Shown piece by piece: positions 30,752 through 42,982 of a DNA stretch of 64,000 bases. The position numbers and the translations under genes are program-made. Numbering within the stretch: the first letter of the stretch is position 1; each line of letters opens with the position of its first letter. This DNA is from Siderastrea radians. Its lineage: Eukaryota; Cnidaria; Anthozoa; Scleractinia; Rhizangiidae. The stretch lies in contig OZ024896.1 of the NCBI GenBank assembly GCA_964017195.1, positions 2,552,487-2,616,486 of the forward strand, read 5' to 3'. Below the pieces are notes generated by a model that did not search any database, was not told the DNA's origin, and saw only the letters and a program-made list of their open reading frames with translations.

Positions 30752-33442
30752 GGAAGAAACAATTGCCGATCTGAGTGGCAAGTCCGGCTTTGTGAATGCA
30801 ATTGTCTGCTCCACCCACTCCGATGTGATGACCTACAGGGTACGATACGTGCTGTCTCAATCCAGTCGGCCAGTAAGGAGCGCAACAGTCACATTGACAA
30901 ACCTTAAGGTTAAGAAATGTATCTTCTCTCAGAAAAGCATGTTATATTTTTTTTGTTACTGCAAGTTAATGGTTTTATGGTATGTTCCGTCGTTCTTGAG
31001 GAAACTATACAAAGGTACATAAAGAAGGTCATAGTGTTGTTCAAAAAAGACATGCAAAGCAGCTGGTTCGATCATGTCATTCAGCCACCGGTTAGGGAGT
31101 GCCCTGAGGAAAGGAATAACGCACAAAGGCAATTTTTATTGCCAAAGCTTTTCATATCGGCACCTGCTGAGCACTTCAAACTTCAACTATGGTGTCCTAC
31201 ACATGGTGCATTGATGACTGGCAAACAATGGACGGATGTCGTTAGTAAAAAGAGCTATCTCAACCCAAGAATGGTCTATGATTTGAGTGGGAACATAATC
31301 CTAGTGCAACGATATTATCAATGCACCTACCAAGGTTTTGACAGGCAATGCCGTTACCTCTCTGGATCCAAGGTCATAATGGAATGTCTACCAAAATCAA
31401 TTTCAAACCTCTTTCCTATCAAGAAATACCACAAATCCTGCTGCACTACGGATCTTGTTAATCTGGTAGAGACTTTAGTTCTGGAAGGCAACAACTTTCT
31501 AAAAATAAGTGAAATTATCGCAACCTTAAACCTAAGGGAATTTTCAGAAAGAAATAAACGCTTTCAATCTTCGGGTTGTCCAAGTCCTACCAACGAGAAG
31601 TGCATCACTTTCTACGAGGACGTGCTTTTTTCATTTCCGTCTGACATTCAACTAATTAGAATATACCTCGATCGCTTTGAGGAGATGAAGTTTTTCTACC
31701 GAGAAGAAATGGAAAAAGTCGAAGCAACGTCATTATCCTGCGATCACACCTTTAAAGTGAGCAAAAACATTGGTTGTTATCGTGACACTGATGGGCGTTA
31801 CGTCAAAGAATTTGGCTTTTTGTTGCTTCTACTCAACGAAAATAACGAAATCGTGGGCTGGAGGCTGACAAAAACTGCAGGCTATTCAGAAGTAAAAGGC
31901 CTGTTGCAAAATGTGAAAGAAAGAAAGGGAGTAAACGTTAAATCAATTCATGTAGACAACTGCTGTCAATCAAGAAAGCAGATCCAAGAAGTAATGGGCG
32001 AGATACCAGTAAAACTAGACTTATTTCACGCAGTACAGCGTGTGACTAACGTAGTTCCAAAAGGGACAGAATTTTCAAAGACAATCTGCAAAGAGTTTTC
32101 CCTTGTTTTTCGACAAGACGGGGATTTGGGAGAGAGTAGAATGTTCAACACCCCCGAACCTGCGATTATAAACAGAAATCTGGACTCATTTTGCGAACGC
32201 TGGTAGACAGTCCTGGCTAGTGGGGAATTTGAACCTCTATCTAATGAATTGGAGAAATTAAGGCGACACATCAATAACGACTGTCTTTCCCAAATAGTGC
32301 CAGGCGCAGGAACGGCTGGAAATGAGAGAATTCATCGGTGTCTAAACAGATCACTCCTATGCGGGACCTCAATCGTTGGTCCTGAACTCGCGATTGCCAT
32401 ATTAACGACCCTCATATACATCCTAAATATGAAACGCAAAGGAGAAAAATACTTCAAAAACTGTCGCGTAGTGCCCTGTGTTCCGATGGATGTCGATCAA
32501 TCGAAAAAACAGAAAACGGCTAATAAAGATAGTCAAGAGTCTTTAAATGATTATTATTATAAGGTGAGTACATTTTCTTTATTTTATTGAAAAGAAGGTA
32601 AAATTTTATTTCGTCTAGCGCTTTTATTCCACGTTATTTTAAACTCCTTACAAAGTGTTAGAGAGCGCTCAAATTTCCAACGGCCTAAATTGTAACACAA
32701 CACCGCGCACTTCAAGTAGTCACGTCCCACTCGACACGCTTACATAAATCACTCATACGCTTACATAAATCATTTATTCGATCGATTTCTCGAATCGTGA
32801 GTTTGGGACGCCTGTGCTTATAGCTTATGTGATGATGCGTAAAAATAATCCGCCACATTTCAATCACATCGAGTCAACACCGCACCGTTTGAAAATGTTA
32901 AAAAAAAACTGTCATTGAAGCTTACCAATGAAAAAATTCGACTGTTTCCCGAGAGGTCCACAGAATGAGACAGTTTCAAATTTATTTGGAGATGTATTGT
33001 CTAAATCCTTCAACGTTATTGGTCACTTTATGAAAAATGTTGCCTTCTTTTGTTCTCAATTAGCGTTGCGATTGGTCAATTTCCTTCCAAGTGGCCCGGT
33101 TCAAGTAGCTGCACTGTAATAACCATGTAGTGAATTCAGTGTGGAAGAAAATGCAGGTTTTGACGGGGTGTCTGTATTAAGTAGGTACTATAATTATTAA
33201 TTAGTCTAGTGTCTGTGCTTATGGTTACTGTTAATCACATTTCTCTTCCAGGTTCAAAGAGACCAAGCAATAATATGATCGCCCTTCTCTTTTCAAAAGA
33301 GAGACAGGCTTCCTCTGTCACATTAAAAAGACTGAAACCATTGTGCAAGGATCACTGCATTCCTTGCATGCCAGGGACACCTAAACAAGACCTACTGAGT
33401 TCCCTGGGACAGGTTCTGTTTGAGAAATGTAGTAAAATGTAA
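30752..33442 (+). pseudogene. Transposase-like gene (DUF6729-like zinc region plus DDE-like core), one nonsense codon, probably spliced
   Basis: The main frame (about 31000-32563) begins after acceptor-like sites and shows LWCPTHGALMTGKQW, PRMVYDL and YYQCTYQ, a Cys-containing region like DUF6729. A core follows with acidic candidates CDHTF (31742), VDNCC (31955) and LDLFHAVQRV (about 32012), suggesting an RNase-H-type transposase of the CMC/KDZ sort. A TAG at 32204-32206 interrupts an otherwise open frame. AAG|GTGAGT at 32563 is a donor-like site. TTCTCTTCCAG at 33251 precedes a further coding stretch with KDHCIPCMPGTPKQDLL ending at 33442. An upstream exon from 30752, after CTCAG, is possible. 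Exon phases do not all agree, so the exact structure is uncertain. Confidence 0.55.
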
Positions 33443-34024
33443 AAACAATGAAGAACTTATCACCTATGATAACCTCGTAACTATCGATTTACCTACCGGT
33501 ACTAATTTGTCATGTGCAATTGAACTTTGCTTACACGTAAAATATTTTCTTGGTTATAAAAACCAGGGTTCAAATAAGGTACAATTTAACAGCATTCATA
33601 AGTCGACCTTACACAACGTACACATACATTTCTATTGATGAGATTGATTCTTCTCCGATGGGTGTACTACTTTGGGTACATAAACCATCACCAAATACCA
33701 CTCCACAATGTACTGAGTGCCAAATTCTAAAGTTGCAAATACTTAAAGGTCAAATAAACCAAAATTTCGACATTTTTTCTTTCAATCCAATTTACTTGTT
33801 TTGTGTTGATTAGGTATCAAATAAACATATTCTGAAGTTTCAAGTCAATTGGACTTAGGATCGCAGAGAAAATGAAACGTGAAAAGTGCTACTTTTTGGC
33901 CTTCATAATCGTAGAGTGGTCGGGAAAGTTGTCGGTAAATTGTCGGAAATAACACTAGTGACGTCACTGTTGGCGAGCTGGAAAATTGCGGGGATTCGAA
34001 GTGTGAGGAGTTGAGCGGAAAATC
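33443..34024. other. Non-coding; candidate left end of a THAP-bearing element
   Basis: A segment near 33744 (AAAGGTCAAATAAACCAAAA) is repeated inverted near 40337, and GTGACGTCACTGTTG near 33959 is repeated inverted near 40107. No gene seen in the stretch. Confidence 0.35.
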
Positions 34025-34179
34025 ATGGTGTTTTGTGCTGCTGTAAGAGTAAAGTAAGTAGTTTTAAGTTTCCAGAAGATCCAGAACTGCCTCAAGAATG
34101 GCTCAAAGAATGAAAGGAGGATCGTTTCAACCGACAAAACACTGATTCACGCATCTGTGCAGACCAGTCTACACCACAG
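34025..34179 (+). pseudogene. THAP zinc-finger-like exon, decayed
   Basis: The ATG at 34025 (MVFCAAV) is followed by KFPEDPELPQEWLKE, RFQPTKH and a degenerate end before a CAG|GTAACC donor-like site. This order is that of the THAP domain, but in-frame stops and at least one frame change break it. THAP domains occur in P-element transposases and in many cnidarian genes. The inverted repeat pair flanking this region makes a transposon origin plausible. Confidence 0.5.
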
Positions 34180-34788
34180 GTAACCAAAGCGATTCGATCG
34201 AAAATAATCGGCGGGTTTTCATGGAAAATACCTAAAAATCCAAATAAAGTTTAAAGAACCTTACCTGTTATGTGTTTGCTGTGTTTTTGCCGGCTTTCCG
34301 AGCTTGTGGAGGTTGTTTTGAGCGATAAGTTACAGCGGTATAAAACCATCCATGTCCGCCGAAGAACGGAGCAAACTTCACACGGTAATTCCAATTGCGT
34401 GCTCAGCATTTGCACAACGTAGAAATTTAGAGGTAAGAATTTTGCATTCTGTTTAACATAACTATGACTAGCTTGTATCTTCTGATGGTTGCTAGCTCTT
34501 TCAGTTAGTCTATTTGAGAATTATAAGTCACAACAGTTACTAAGCATTAACAGTAACCTCGGGATTTTGGCGCATAAATTAGACTACAATATAAACAAAC
34601 GTAAATTTCGAGCTCTGAATAATATTTTTCACACACTAAAATATTTCAGTTTTATCGCTTTCATACAGCGGCTGCAAGCCCTTTTTAAGCTTCTCACAAG
34701 CCAACACTCAAGACAACCAACAACATAGCCCAGATTTAATAAACTGGTGTTGTTGCCTAGTGTTGTGGCTTTTCACTGGCAAGCAGGT
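34180..34788. other. Spacer, no gene seen
   Basis: Only short ORFs without recognisable content. It may be the intron following the THAP-like exon. Confidence 0.3.
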
Positions 34789-35430
34789 CCCAGGGAGGGG
34801 GGGGGGTACTCCGGATTTCAAGTGACGGGGATGATCGAAGGATTTATTTTGGGTTTGAAATTTTCCATTCCGGGACGTCTTTGGGTAGGAAAATTTGGCA
34901 AGTATTTTTTTTGGGTGGCTTGATTTAAGTAGAGATTTTTGGGGTATTCAAAACAATCTGAAGAATTGTGGTAGCGCCTGCGTATTCTGGCAGCGTAGTT
35001 CTGCGAATATTAAGTACTGACAACCGAACTTGTTTTGCGGTTGTTTCAATATTTAACGATGGTGTCGCATTACATTGCATCTGTTTCATAAAACCAGTCA
35101 TACAATAGTCCGCAAAGTGTCCCGGGTGTATTTCACAAGGCTTCAATTTATTCAACTGATTTCTCATCCATCGTGTTTATCACCTGTCTTTATCCTCAGT
35201 GGAATTCCCTTTTGCTGTAGTGAATTCTTGATATCTTTCGCTTGTGACTTGTGGGTTAATCCTTTCTGGAAATTTTTGAGGCTCGAAAATTTGGCATGGG
35301 ATTTTGGGGGTTAATTTTTGGTCCAGGGATTTTTTGGGTTCCTTGGAGGTCCTAGGGATTTGTTTTGGTTTTGATTTTTGCCCCCATTCGATCATCCCCG
35401 TCACTTGAAATCCGGAGTACCCCCCCTGGG
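34789..35430. mobile_element. hAT-like MITE, 45-bp inverted repeats
   Basis: The left end reads CCCAGGGAGGGGGG..GGTACT and the right end is its complement ending CCCTGGG. The arms continue through CCGGATTTCAAGTGACGGGG for about 45 bp. Flanks AAGCAGGT and AAGCACGG agree at 6 of 8 positions, fitting an aged 8-bp duplication. The interior has no transposase; it contains T- and G-rich DNA. Confidence 0.75.
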
Positions 35431-36813
35431 AAGCACGGGTTGCAGGCTGTTCCATGTTCATGATTTTTAGGGGAGGCAGAAATGACATTATATCAAGACG
35501 AACATGCCCCTATCAAGTTTATGACAGTTGTATCACTTAATATAATTATGGGGTCCACCCTTCGTACAGCTGCTATCTAAGTACTTTCAGGAGGGGGAAA
35601 TGGTTGACCCATAAAAATTGAAGGAATTGATTGTTGTTTGAAACAACAACAAAAAAAACTTCTTTTGTGGGTGTCGCATATGTTCCTTGTCACTCCAAGA
35701 AGTACTAATACCTCTTGAAAAGTTGTTCCTGCCAGCATGAATTTCTGACATTATAGTACCTTAAAACCCTAGAAAGAAAACACGCTGACAATGGTCATTT
35801 TTAAATCAAACGCCCTAAGTGGTACCAAAGCATGAATTGTAATCACGGTTACCCTTTGACTACACTATGGGAACCCCTCCCCTCTCACCTCCTAGGATAA
35901 GTACCACTCTGTAGTAATTGAAGAAAATACAAAGTTTAGAAACATTTCAAAGAGTAGTACAACTTTCAACCAAATATGATGTTAATATTATCTAGCAAGA
36001 CTGCCAGGCTGTTAATAGACATATTCAAAACCCTTACAGTTTCCACTTTAACTTGGGAAGCTCTCTCTAATTTTTAAAGCCAGACAAGATGGAATGGCTA
36101 TTGGGATTTGTTGTCCCAGCTTCATACGTATCCAGTAAGTGTATTGCCTATAAGCAACATTACTGTATGCATGTTCTGAGAACGAAAGAGGAAACAACAG
36201 ACTCATAAGAAAGGGATTAAGGGATTAAATAAATATGTCAACTACAAAAATAAATCTCTGTTAAATAAATAAACAAGTTAGCTAACCAGTAACAACAGTA
36301 CAAAAACAACATTAACTCGATTTCACAGTCTTAGAAATAATGAAATCACACTTGATTTGTTTAAGCTAAAATTTTAGAGTTTGTTTTTGCTTTCAAGTAA
36401 CAATTATATTACTTATATTTTGTACTGGTAGTACAACTGATTGTAAACCCAATACTTGTTAAACCATCAAAGGAGTCATAAAGTGCACAAGGTTGCTAAG
36501 AACTTAACAAGGTATACTGTTAATGTAATCATGTTCATTCATATAATAAGGGTTTTTGTAATTGTCATTTCATTATTGTTCCTTGATCTTTTACTACTTT
36601 TACGTCACCTTTTGTCAAATATCTTAGTATTTAGCACACAACCTCATAAGCTTTGCAACATCTCATCGTGTATTAATAAAGGATCTTTTCTCATGAACAC
36701 AATTTATAGGTTATTCATTTTCAGACCAAAATATGTAATTTTCCCTCCCCACTGGTCCCCTCAGGTTCCTCCCCTGCTCCGAGACATTTGGGTTGCACTA
36801 ATCTACACATGGA
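35431..36813. other. Non-coding DNA
   Basis: AT-rich, with no recognisable gene. It lies between the MITE and the LINE tail. Confidence 0.3.
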
Positions 36814-39215
36814 GTAGGTAGGTAGGTAGGTAAAACTTTATTTATACACGGAATCAATTCATGTTACATGCTCTTCCATCGAGCCGTGTCTAAATTAATC
36901 AATTAACTAATTAAAATATCCAACTAAATTACCTATCTGTACAAGATTATTATAAAAAAAAACTATCTTTATTAACTATTATTTAATGACATAGAGACAA
37001 TTTAAAAGAGCCGAGAGTGGGCTGTGTCTTAGCGCTCAAAGGCAAGCTGTTCCAGAGAACAGAACCACTATATTGGAAGCTTCGTTTTCCTGCTTCAGTG
37101 CTCGGTCTAGGGACAAAGAGGTTATATTTTGAATTTCGTAGGTTATGTGAGTGAACACTGGATGTAGTTTTAAAGATGCTTGTTAAACGAATCGGAGAAA
37201 GATTGTGGAGAGCCTTAAACAGATTAATCGCTAGTTGCTTTGAACGCCTTTGCTCCAGACAGTCCCAACCGAGGTCACCGAGTAAAATTGAAGATCCAAC
37301 ATTTAGGTCTGAGAAAGTGATTAAACGTGCAGCCCTATTTTGGAGTTTTTGGAGCCTCTCAGACTGGCACACACCTATGCTGCCCCATACGGAGCTACAA
37401 TAATCAAAGTATGGTTGGACGAGAGCTTTATAGATAGTTATTAGGGTTTCACGGGGAACTAAGTTCCTGACGCGTTTGATAGCCCCGAGGCCGGCAGACG
37501 CTTTTTTGACAACACTGTCAATATGGGAGTCCCACGATAAGCTCTCATCCAAATCAATGCCAAGATATTTGTAGGTTTTAGCTCTTTCTAGATAATGTTC
37601 ATTGATTTTTACATCAAACTGATGGTTTAAATTAGCCAACTTGTTATGGCTACCAATAATAGAAAATTTGGTTTTTTTGACATTAAGACTAAGTTTATTA
37701 GCTTGTAGCCAGGTCTGAATCTGAGCTAAGTCATGATTTAATTTGGATTGTAAATCGACTGGATCACTCGAGCTTAGAGTAAGACTTGTGTCGTCGGCGT
37801 ACATTCTTGGCACAGAGTGTAGGTTGCACGCGGGGAGGTCATTTATATAGATTAAGAACAACAGAGGTCCCAGGATCGATCCCTGTGGGACACCACAAAT
37901 AATGGGGCAAAAGTCTGACATCTGGCCGTTTACAAATGTTTTCTGTCTACGGTCAGTTAAGTATGACTCAAACCACATTAAAGTGTGGGAATCCACCCCA
38001 TAAAGTTGAAGTTTCTGTAGTAAGATCCGGTGATCTACAGTGTCGAAAGCTTTTTTGAGATCGAGAAATAGAACCCCATTTATGAGACCATTGTCTATGT
38101 TTAGGCACCACTCATTAGTAGCTTCTAAAAGGGCAGTTTGAGTTGAGTGCCGAGGTCTAAAACCAGACTGAGTGTCGGCTAAGAGATCGTGAACTATAAG
38201 ATACTCATAGAACTGGTCGAAAACTACTCTTTCTATTAGTTTGCTGATCACAGGTAAAACAGAAATTGGCCTGTAGTTATTCGGGTCACTTTTCGCCCCT
38301 TCTTTGTAAATGGGCGATACTCTCGCCAGTTTCCACTCATCCGGGAAGATACCAGTAATGATAGACAAATTTATTATGTGGGTTAAGGACGGAGCGACAA
38401 TAGGTGCTGCCTCTTTTAGTAAACGACAGGATATTCCATCAAGACCACAAGCCTTATTTAACGGGAGTGAGTTAATTAGTTTTAGAACAGTATCGATGCT
38501 CGTCTCTGTCAAAGTAAAAGCATGTGATACAGGATTGATATAGTCGCTAAAGTCAATACTGACTGGAGGAATTTCGCTCGCAAGTAATGGTCCTACATTT
38601 GAGAAATGATTGTTTAAAACATCACTAATTTCTCGAGGGGACGAATAAGAAACGTCACCAATTTTGAGAGCGTTGATTTTAGTTAACTGTGGTGTTTTAG
38701 CCATAATAAGATTTATCCCTTTCCAAGAATTCTTAATATTTCCACAGTTGGCGGCAAAATATGCATTATAATAGGAGGAGTTAGCCAGTTTTAACGCTTC
38801 ATTCACTTGATTTTTTGCAGATTTATACCTTGACCAGCTTTCATCTGTTTTTAATCTGCAGGCAATTTTCTTGAGCTTGTCTCTTTCGAACATCGAATTC
38901 TTTAATTCAGGGTTTAGCCATGGTGCTGGAACACTTTTCACTTTCTTTTGTCGATAAGGTGCATGAGTATTTGAGACATGGAGGAACAGGTCCCTCCATA
39001 CTTTCCAAGCAGAATTTGGATCATTGAGGCAAGTTACAGTATGCCATGGGGCCAGGCTTAAATCCTGTCTAAAGCAAGTGGGTTCAAAATTTTTAAATTT
39101 TCTGCTAAAAACAATATTAGAGGGGCGAGTTGGAATGCATAATTTGCTAATGGCGTAAATAAGTGAATGATCACTAACGCCGATAGTGATCAGAGTTTGT
39201 TCTCTGTCCCCCCCC
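36814..39215 (-). mobile_element. 5'-truncated non-LTR retrotransposon (LINE, CR1/L2/Jockey-like)
   Basis: Minus-strand LINE with its 3' end at a (GTAG)n microsatellite tail (36814-36832 on plus) and a truncated 5' end at a C/G homopolymer near 39210. It keeps the end of the endonuclease and the complete reverse transcriptase. 5' truncation is typical of target-primed reverse transcription. Target-site duplications were not found. Confidence 0.85.
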
Positions 39216-39247
39216 CCCCCGCCAACCCCAAGAAAAAAAGAACCCAA
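36983..39247 (-). CDS. LINE ORF2 part: endonuclease C-terminus plus reverse transcriptase
   Basis: An open frame of 754 codons without internal stops. The first dozen codons (MGSFFLGVGGGGG) come from the homopolymer junction. LINE sequence starts near DREQTLITIGVSDHSLIY, with the endonuclease SDH motif. The reverse transcriptase follows: NNYRPISVLPVISKLIE, SGFRPRHSTQTALL, LDLKKAFDTVDH (motif A), GVPQGSILGPLLFLIYIND (motif B) and RMYADDTSL (catalytic YADD). The C-terminus has the usual QNRAARLI thumb segment. The long intact frame shows a young insertion, but it lacks most of the endonuclease. Confidence 0.9.
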   Translation of the reverse strand: MGSFFLGVGGGGGDREQTLITIGVSDHSLIYAISKLCIPTRPSNIVFSRKFKNFEPTCFRQDLSLAPWHTVTCLNDPNSAWKVWRDLFLHVSNTHAPYRQKKVKSVPAPWLNPELKNSMFERDKLKKIACRLKTDESWSRYKSAKNQVNEALKLANSSYYNAYFAANCGNIKNSWKGINLIMAKTPQLTKINALKIGDVSYSSPREISDVLNNHFSNVGPLLASEIPPVSIDFSDYINPVSHAFTLTETSIDTVLKLINSLPLNKACGLDGISCRLLKEAAPIVAPSLTHIINLSIITGIFPDEWKLARVSPIYKEGAKSDPNNYRPISVLPVISKLIERVVFDQFYEYLIVHDLLADTQSGFRPRHSTQTALLEATNEWCLNIDNGLINGVLFLDLKKAFDTVDHRILLQKLQLYGVDSHTLMWFESYLTDRRQKTFVNGQMSDFCPIICGVPQGSILGPLLFLIYINDLPACNLHSVPRMYADDTSLTLSSSDPVDLQSKLNHDLAQIQTWLQANKLSLNVKKTKFSIIGSHNKLANLNHQFDVKINEHYLERAKTYKYLGIDLDESLSWDSHIDSVVKKASAGLGAIKRVRNLVPRETLITIYKALVQPYFDYCSSVWGSIGVCQSERLQKLQNRAARLITFSDLNVGSSILLGDLGWDCLEQRRSKQLAINLFKALHNLSPIRLTSIFKTTSSVHSHNLRNSKYNLFVPRPSTEAGKRSFQYSGSVLWNSLPLSAKTQPTLGSFKLSLCH

Positions 39248-39903
39248 AGCAAAATTACGTTAATATGTACGTCCTCCGGCCTTCATTTTCAAAATACTGA
39301 TTATAATCTGCCTCAATGACAGCTGGATTTTTGCATACAGGAGTAAAATTATCTTCATCTGTCTCTAGGACATAGCAGGTGGTATCTTATCACAGGATTT
39401 GGGAAATGCACGACAGCAAAACACTTTCTCGCCCAGCTGGCATTGGTACACAGTTGCCAAAATTTAAATGCACCTAACAAACACAGTCACTAGTAACACT
39501 TTGCGATGTAGACAGATACATTCAACAAGATTCAAATACATTCAACAGGAACTGTAACCTGTTTTCGGCTATGTTCAAAATTTGAGCTGGATTTCCTGCC
39601 GCTGTTGCCGCGAGGATGAAAACCGTACTCACACAGGAACTATAATGGATACATGTATAGGAAGCTTTGCTTTACTGTAGTCATGATCAGTCTAGTTAGT
39701 GAGGCACAACAACAAACATGTATCGATCATGATAAGTGTACAAAAGGGCTGCAAAGAACAACAAAAATGCCTCAAATGAAGTGGTAACGCATTTATTAAC
39801 AATTATACGGCGAACTTTTACAGCGTAATGAATAAATAAGCTTAAATGCTCACCAGTAAACTTTACCAATTCGGTCGTTTACTTTCGAAGCCATTGCTGT
39901 CGG
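39248..39903. other. Non-coding DNA beyond the LINE
   Basis: No gene seen. A GTAAAG donor-like site near 39866 may belong to the short exon that follows. Confidence 0.3.
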
Positions 39904-40002
39904 TCAAATATCATCTGAGATTTCGCAGTCCGATTCTGTGGCAATTAGCTCAAACTGGTATGGCTCCACGTTAAATACCACAGGTTTGAGCTCCTCGGCC
40001 AT
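39904..40002 (-). CDS. Possible short first exon (P2X7-like intracellular domain proteins)
   Basis: A minus-strand ATG with MAEELKPVVFNVEPYQFELI, an acidic segment and then a TGA at 39904. Cnidarian P2RX7-C-domain-like proteins often begin with a short acidic stretch containing a Y-x-FE motif. A shifted frame continues towards a donor-like site near 39868. The similarity is from memory of the style and weak; chance is possible. Confidence 0.25.
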   Translation of the reverse strand: MAEELKPVVFNVEPYQFELIATESDCEISDDI

Positions 40003-41089
40003 TTTCAACGCAAAGAAAACGGGTGAAAACAGAGAATTTTCCAAAAAATTACAACAATACTCTTCAACACTCGCCTTTAGACCTTGAGCTCTCTTTCGCT
40101 GCTCATCAACAGTGACGTCACAGAATCAGAGGTCGTTTCCATTCCTTCCACTCAAGCGCGCGATCATTTCAGAAACGATTTCGTGAAACCTTCGGATATC
40201 TTCGTACTTTTGGCTTTATTACTGCTTTTAAGGTCTCAGGAAGGAAAATTTCGGTCCAGTTTGATTTCTTTTTGTGTCAAGACGCGTTTAAACGGCTAAA
40301 GCGGAATTATCAAAATTTTGGTTTATTTGACCTTTAAACGAATGCTGTGTCTGTGAGCCCCAAGTTGTAAGCACTGGTCCACTTAACCAGGAAAATATGG
40401 TACAAGACAACAATTCGATCAAATCTAGTTCAATGAATTTTTCTTTTGTTTTGTGAAAGTTGATGCTGTGAAGTATGATGTCGGCATCTACATAACAAAT
40501 CTTAGAAATATACCAGAGTCAAATACATGTATCTTGACACTTTAAGACGGATTCCGCTCAACATTCGAGCAATAAGTGCAAAAATTATTTACTAATACTG
40601 ACTCATAGCAAGGTAACATTTTGAAGTAATATATCAAACACGAGAAAGAGTGTTTCATCAGGATATCCAAACCCCGGGAAGTGGGTTGAAAAAACGAGGC
40701 ACAGCCGAGTTTTTTTGACTGACTTCGAGGTGTTTGGATACCTGATGAAACACTCTTTCGAGTTTTTGATATGGCTTCTCAAACCATTCATAATTCTTGG
40801 AGCACCATTGGGTTGTATCATCACTGATTTATGCTTTTCACCTGACAAAGTTTCTTCAATTGGGTGTATATAACAAATTGTAAGAATGATTAATACAAAT
40901 GTATATAATCTTTTAAAATAACTTAATTGGTCGAAAAGAACAATTATTACCATTTGAATCGAAATACAAGGATATTTATACATTTAACAAACCTATTATA
41001 TTGATGTGAAAATATTTTGAAAGCACATAGTTCAAATTATAATTTTTATTGAATTGGGCAGAATGAAACAATAGAGTTTTTATGTATTT
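40003..41089. other. Non-coding; contains the inverted partner of the 33744 segment
   Basis: Includes TGACGTCA (a CRE-type palindrome) near 40112 and the reverse complement of AAAGGTCAAATAAACCAAAA near 40318-40337. A roughly 120-bp foldback around 40630-40780 has GAAAGAGTGTTTCATCAGG arms. No gene seen. Confidence 0.35.
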
Positions 41090-42187
41090 TTATTACACAT
41101 TTTTATTTACTGACGTCTGTATAAGTTATTTACAGGATCTTGACAGCCCTCCCTTTTAATTTCAATTTACGCGGTATTTGCAGGATCTTGACAGCCCCCC
41201 CTTTTTAATTTACGTGGTATTTACAGGATCTTGACAGCCCCCCTTTTTACATGATATTTACAGGGTCTTGACAGCCCCCCTTTTTTGATTTACATGACAT
41301 TTACAGGATCTCGAGAGCCCCTCTTTTTCAAGTTACATAATATTTACAGGATATCGTCAGCCCCCCTTTTTCGATTTACATGATATTTACAGGATATCGA
41401 CAGCCCCCCCCTTTTGAATTTACGTGGTATTTACAGGATCTGGGCAGCCTCCCTTTATTAGTTTACGCAGTATTTACAGGATCTCGACAGCCCCCCTTTT
41501 TCGATTTACATGATATTTACAGGATCTTGAGAGCCCCTCTTTTTCCATTTACATGATATTTACAGGATATCGACAGGCCCCCTTTTTCGATTTACATGAT
41601 ATTTACAGGATATCGACAGCCCCCTTTTTCGATTTACATGATATTTACAGGATATCGACAGCCCCCTTTTTCAATTTACATGGTATTTACAGGGTCTCGA
41701 CAGCCCCCCTTTTTCAATTCACGTGGTATTTACAGGATCTCCACAGCCCCCTTTTTTCAATTTACGTGGTATTTACAATGATATTTACAGGATCTCCACA
41801 GCCCCTCTTTTTTAATTTACACGGTATTTACAGGGTCTCGACAGCCCCCCTTTTCAATTTACATGGTATTTACAATGTTATTTACAGGATCTTGGCAGCC
41901 ACCCTTTTTCAATTTACAGTGTATTTACAGGATCTCGGCAGGCTCCCTCTTATAAATTTACATGTTATTTACATGATCTGTGTTCTTTTGCCTTACAACA
42001 TTTACAGTATCTTTCTATATATTTACATGTTTCAATGCCAAAATTTACATGATATTTACAGTATCTTTTGAGAACATGTAAAAGTCCAAAAATCATGTAA
42101 ATTACTTTTTACAGTATCTTTTTACCCTTTTACATGTTATTTACATGTTATTTACATAGTATGTAAATTTTCAACTTTTCCAGTGTG
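41090..42187. repeat. Right subterminal array and terminus of the CACTG element
   Basis: About twenty units of roughly 45 bp carry TTTACAGGATCTCGACAGCC, then CCCTTTTT, then TTTACATGATATTTACAGG. They degenerate into plain TTTACATG words and end with GTAAATTTTCAACTTTTCCA and GTG at 42187. Long ORFs here are spurious. Confidence 0.85.
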
Positions 42188-42982
42188 CATTGCTATTCAT
42201 CAGGTACATGAACATGTACCAACTACAGCCTGAGAAGATAATATGTATAATAACGCTGAACTAATTTGCCAATAATGGAAGCGTTAAAAAGTGACCGCAT
42301 ATGAGGTTCTGGGCTATATGTGTATTGTTGGCAAATGACAATATTTTTATCACTACCTTGTAAGACATTGTACAGGATGAAAAGTAGCATAGACTCCTAA
42401 TATGCATAGGAGTGTAACAATAGATCGAACTATCAATGCATTGCGATTGGAGTGTTCCGATAGCGACGCATTGATCGCAAAATTCAACTATCGACGACGA
42501 TCGTGATAGTTTAGTTAATTATCGATAGTTAAGACAGTTTTCAAATGATGTCCTGTAGTTCTTTTCCCTTCATTGAAAAATTGCCTCTATTGTTCTCTGC
42601 TGTACGTTATGTCCATTGTTTTGAAACTAAGTAACAACATTACTTTGTTTTCATTAAAAAAGACTTCATTTGTCTCCAGGGTCTTGTCTGTGTGCAAAAT
42701 GGTGGTTCGAATATTATCTCTTCCCCCCCCCTTCCTTCTTGGAGAATTGAATGTCAGTTTGTCAACAAACATGGCGGTCTCGAAGGCTCATATGGCCAGT
42801 CTTTTGAAATCGTACAAAACAGAAAAGGAAAGGCAAGCACATGAAAGCACTTCGGGTTTATAAAAAAAAATAATGGTTCAGAGTTGCATGTACATGTAAC
42901 TCGTGTCCCAGTAGACTGGTACTAAAATATAGTGGTAATACAACAAATCTGACCCACCATATGTGACAAACATGTTGATAGG
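42188..42982. other. Spacer with (TATCGA)-rich patch and a short ORF
   Basis: 42420-42535 is rich in ATCGATAGTT-type words in both orientations, like decayed hAT-type MITEs. A short segment MAVSKAHMASLLKSYKTEKE at 42770-42863 ends in a stop and is unrecognised. Confidence 0.3.

Larger units (their letters stand above)
25771..42187 (+). mobile_element. Candidate large CACTG-terminated (CMC/CACTA-like) DNA transposon
   Basis: The left terminus CACTGGAAAAGTTGAAAATT (25771) and the right terminus ending CTTTTCCAGTG (42187) are inverted copies over at least 23 bp. Both are followed inwards by arrays of CATGTAAA/TTTACATG words, like the subterminal transposase-binding repeats of CACTA elements. 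Between them lies a transposase-like gene. Target duplication is weak: only TG matches (left flank GCATG, right flank TGCAT). The two ends may therefore come from different copies. A second right end lies at 55879. Confidence 0.55.

Noticed and set aside
41553..42071. 172-codon ORF
   Set aside because: It lies wholly in the subterminal repeat array of the CACTG element.
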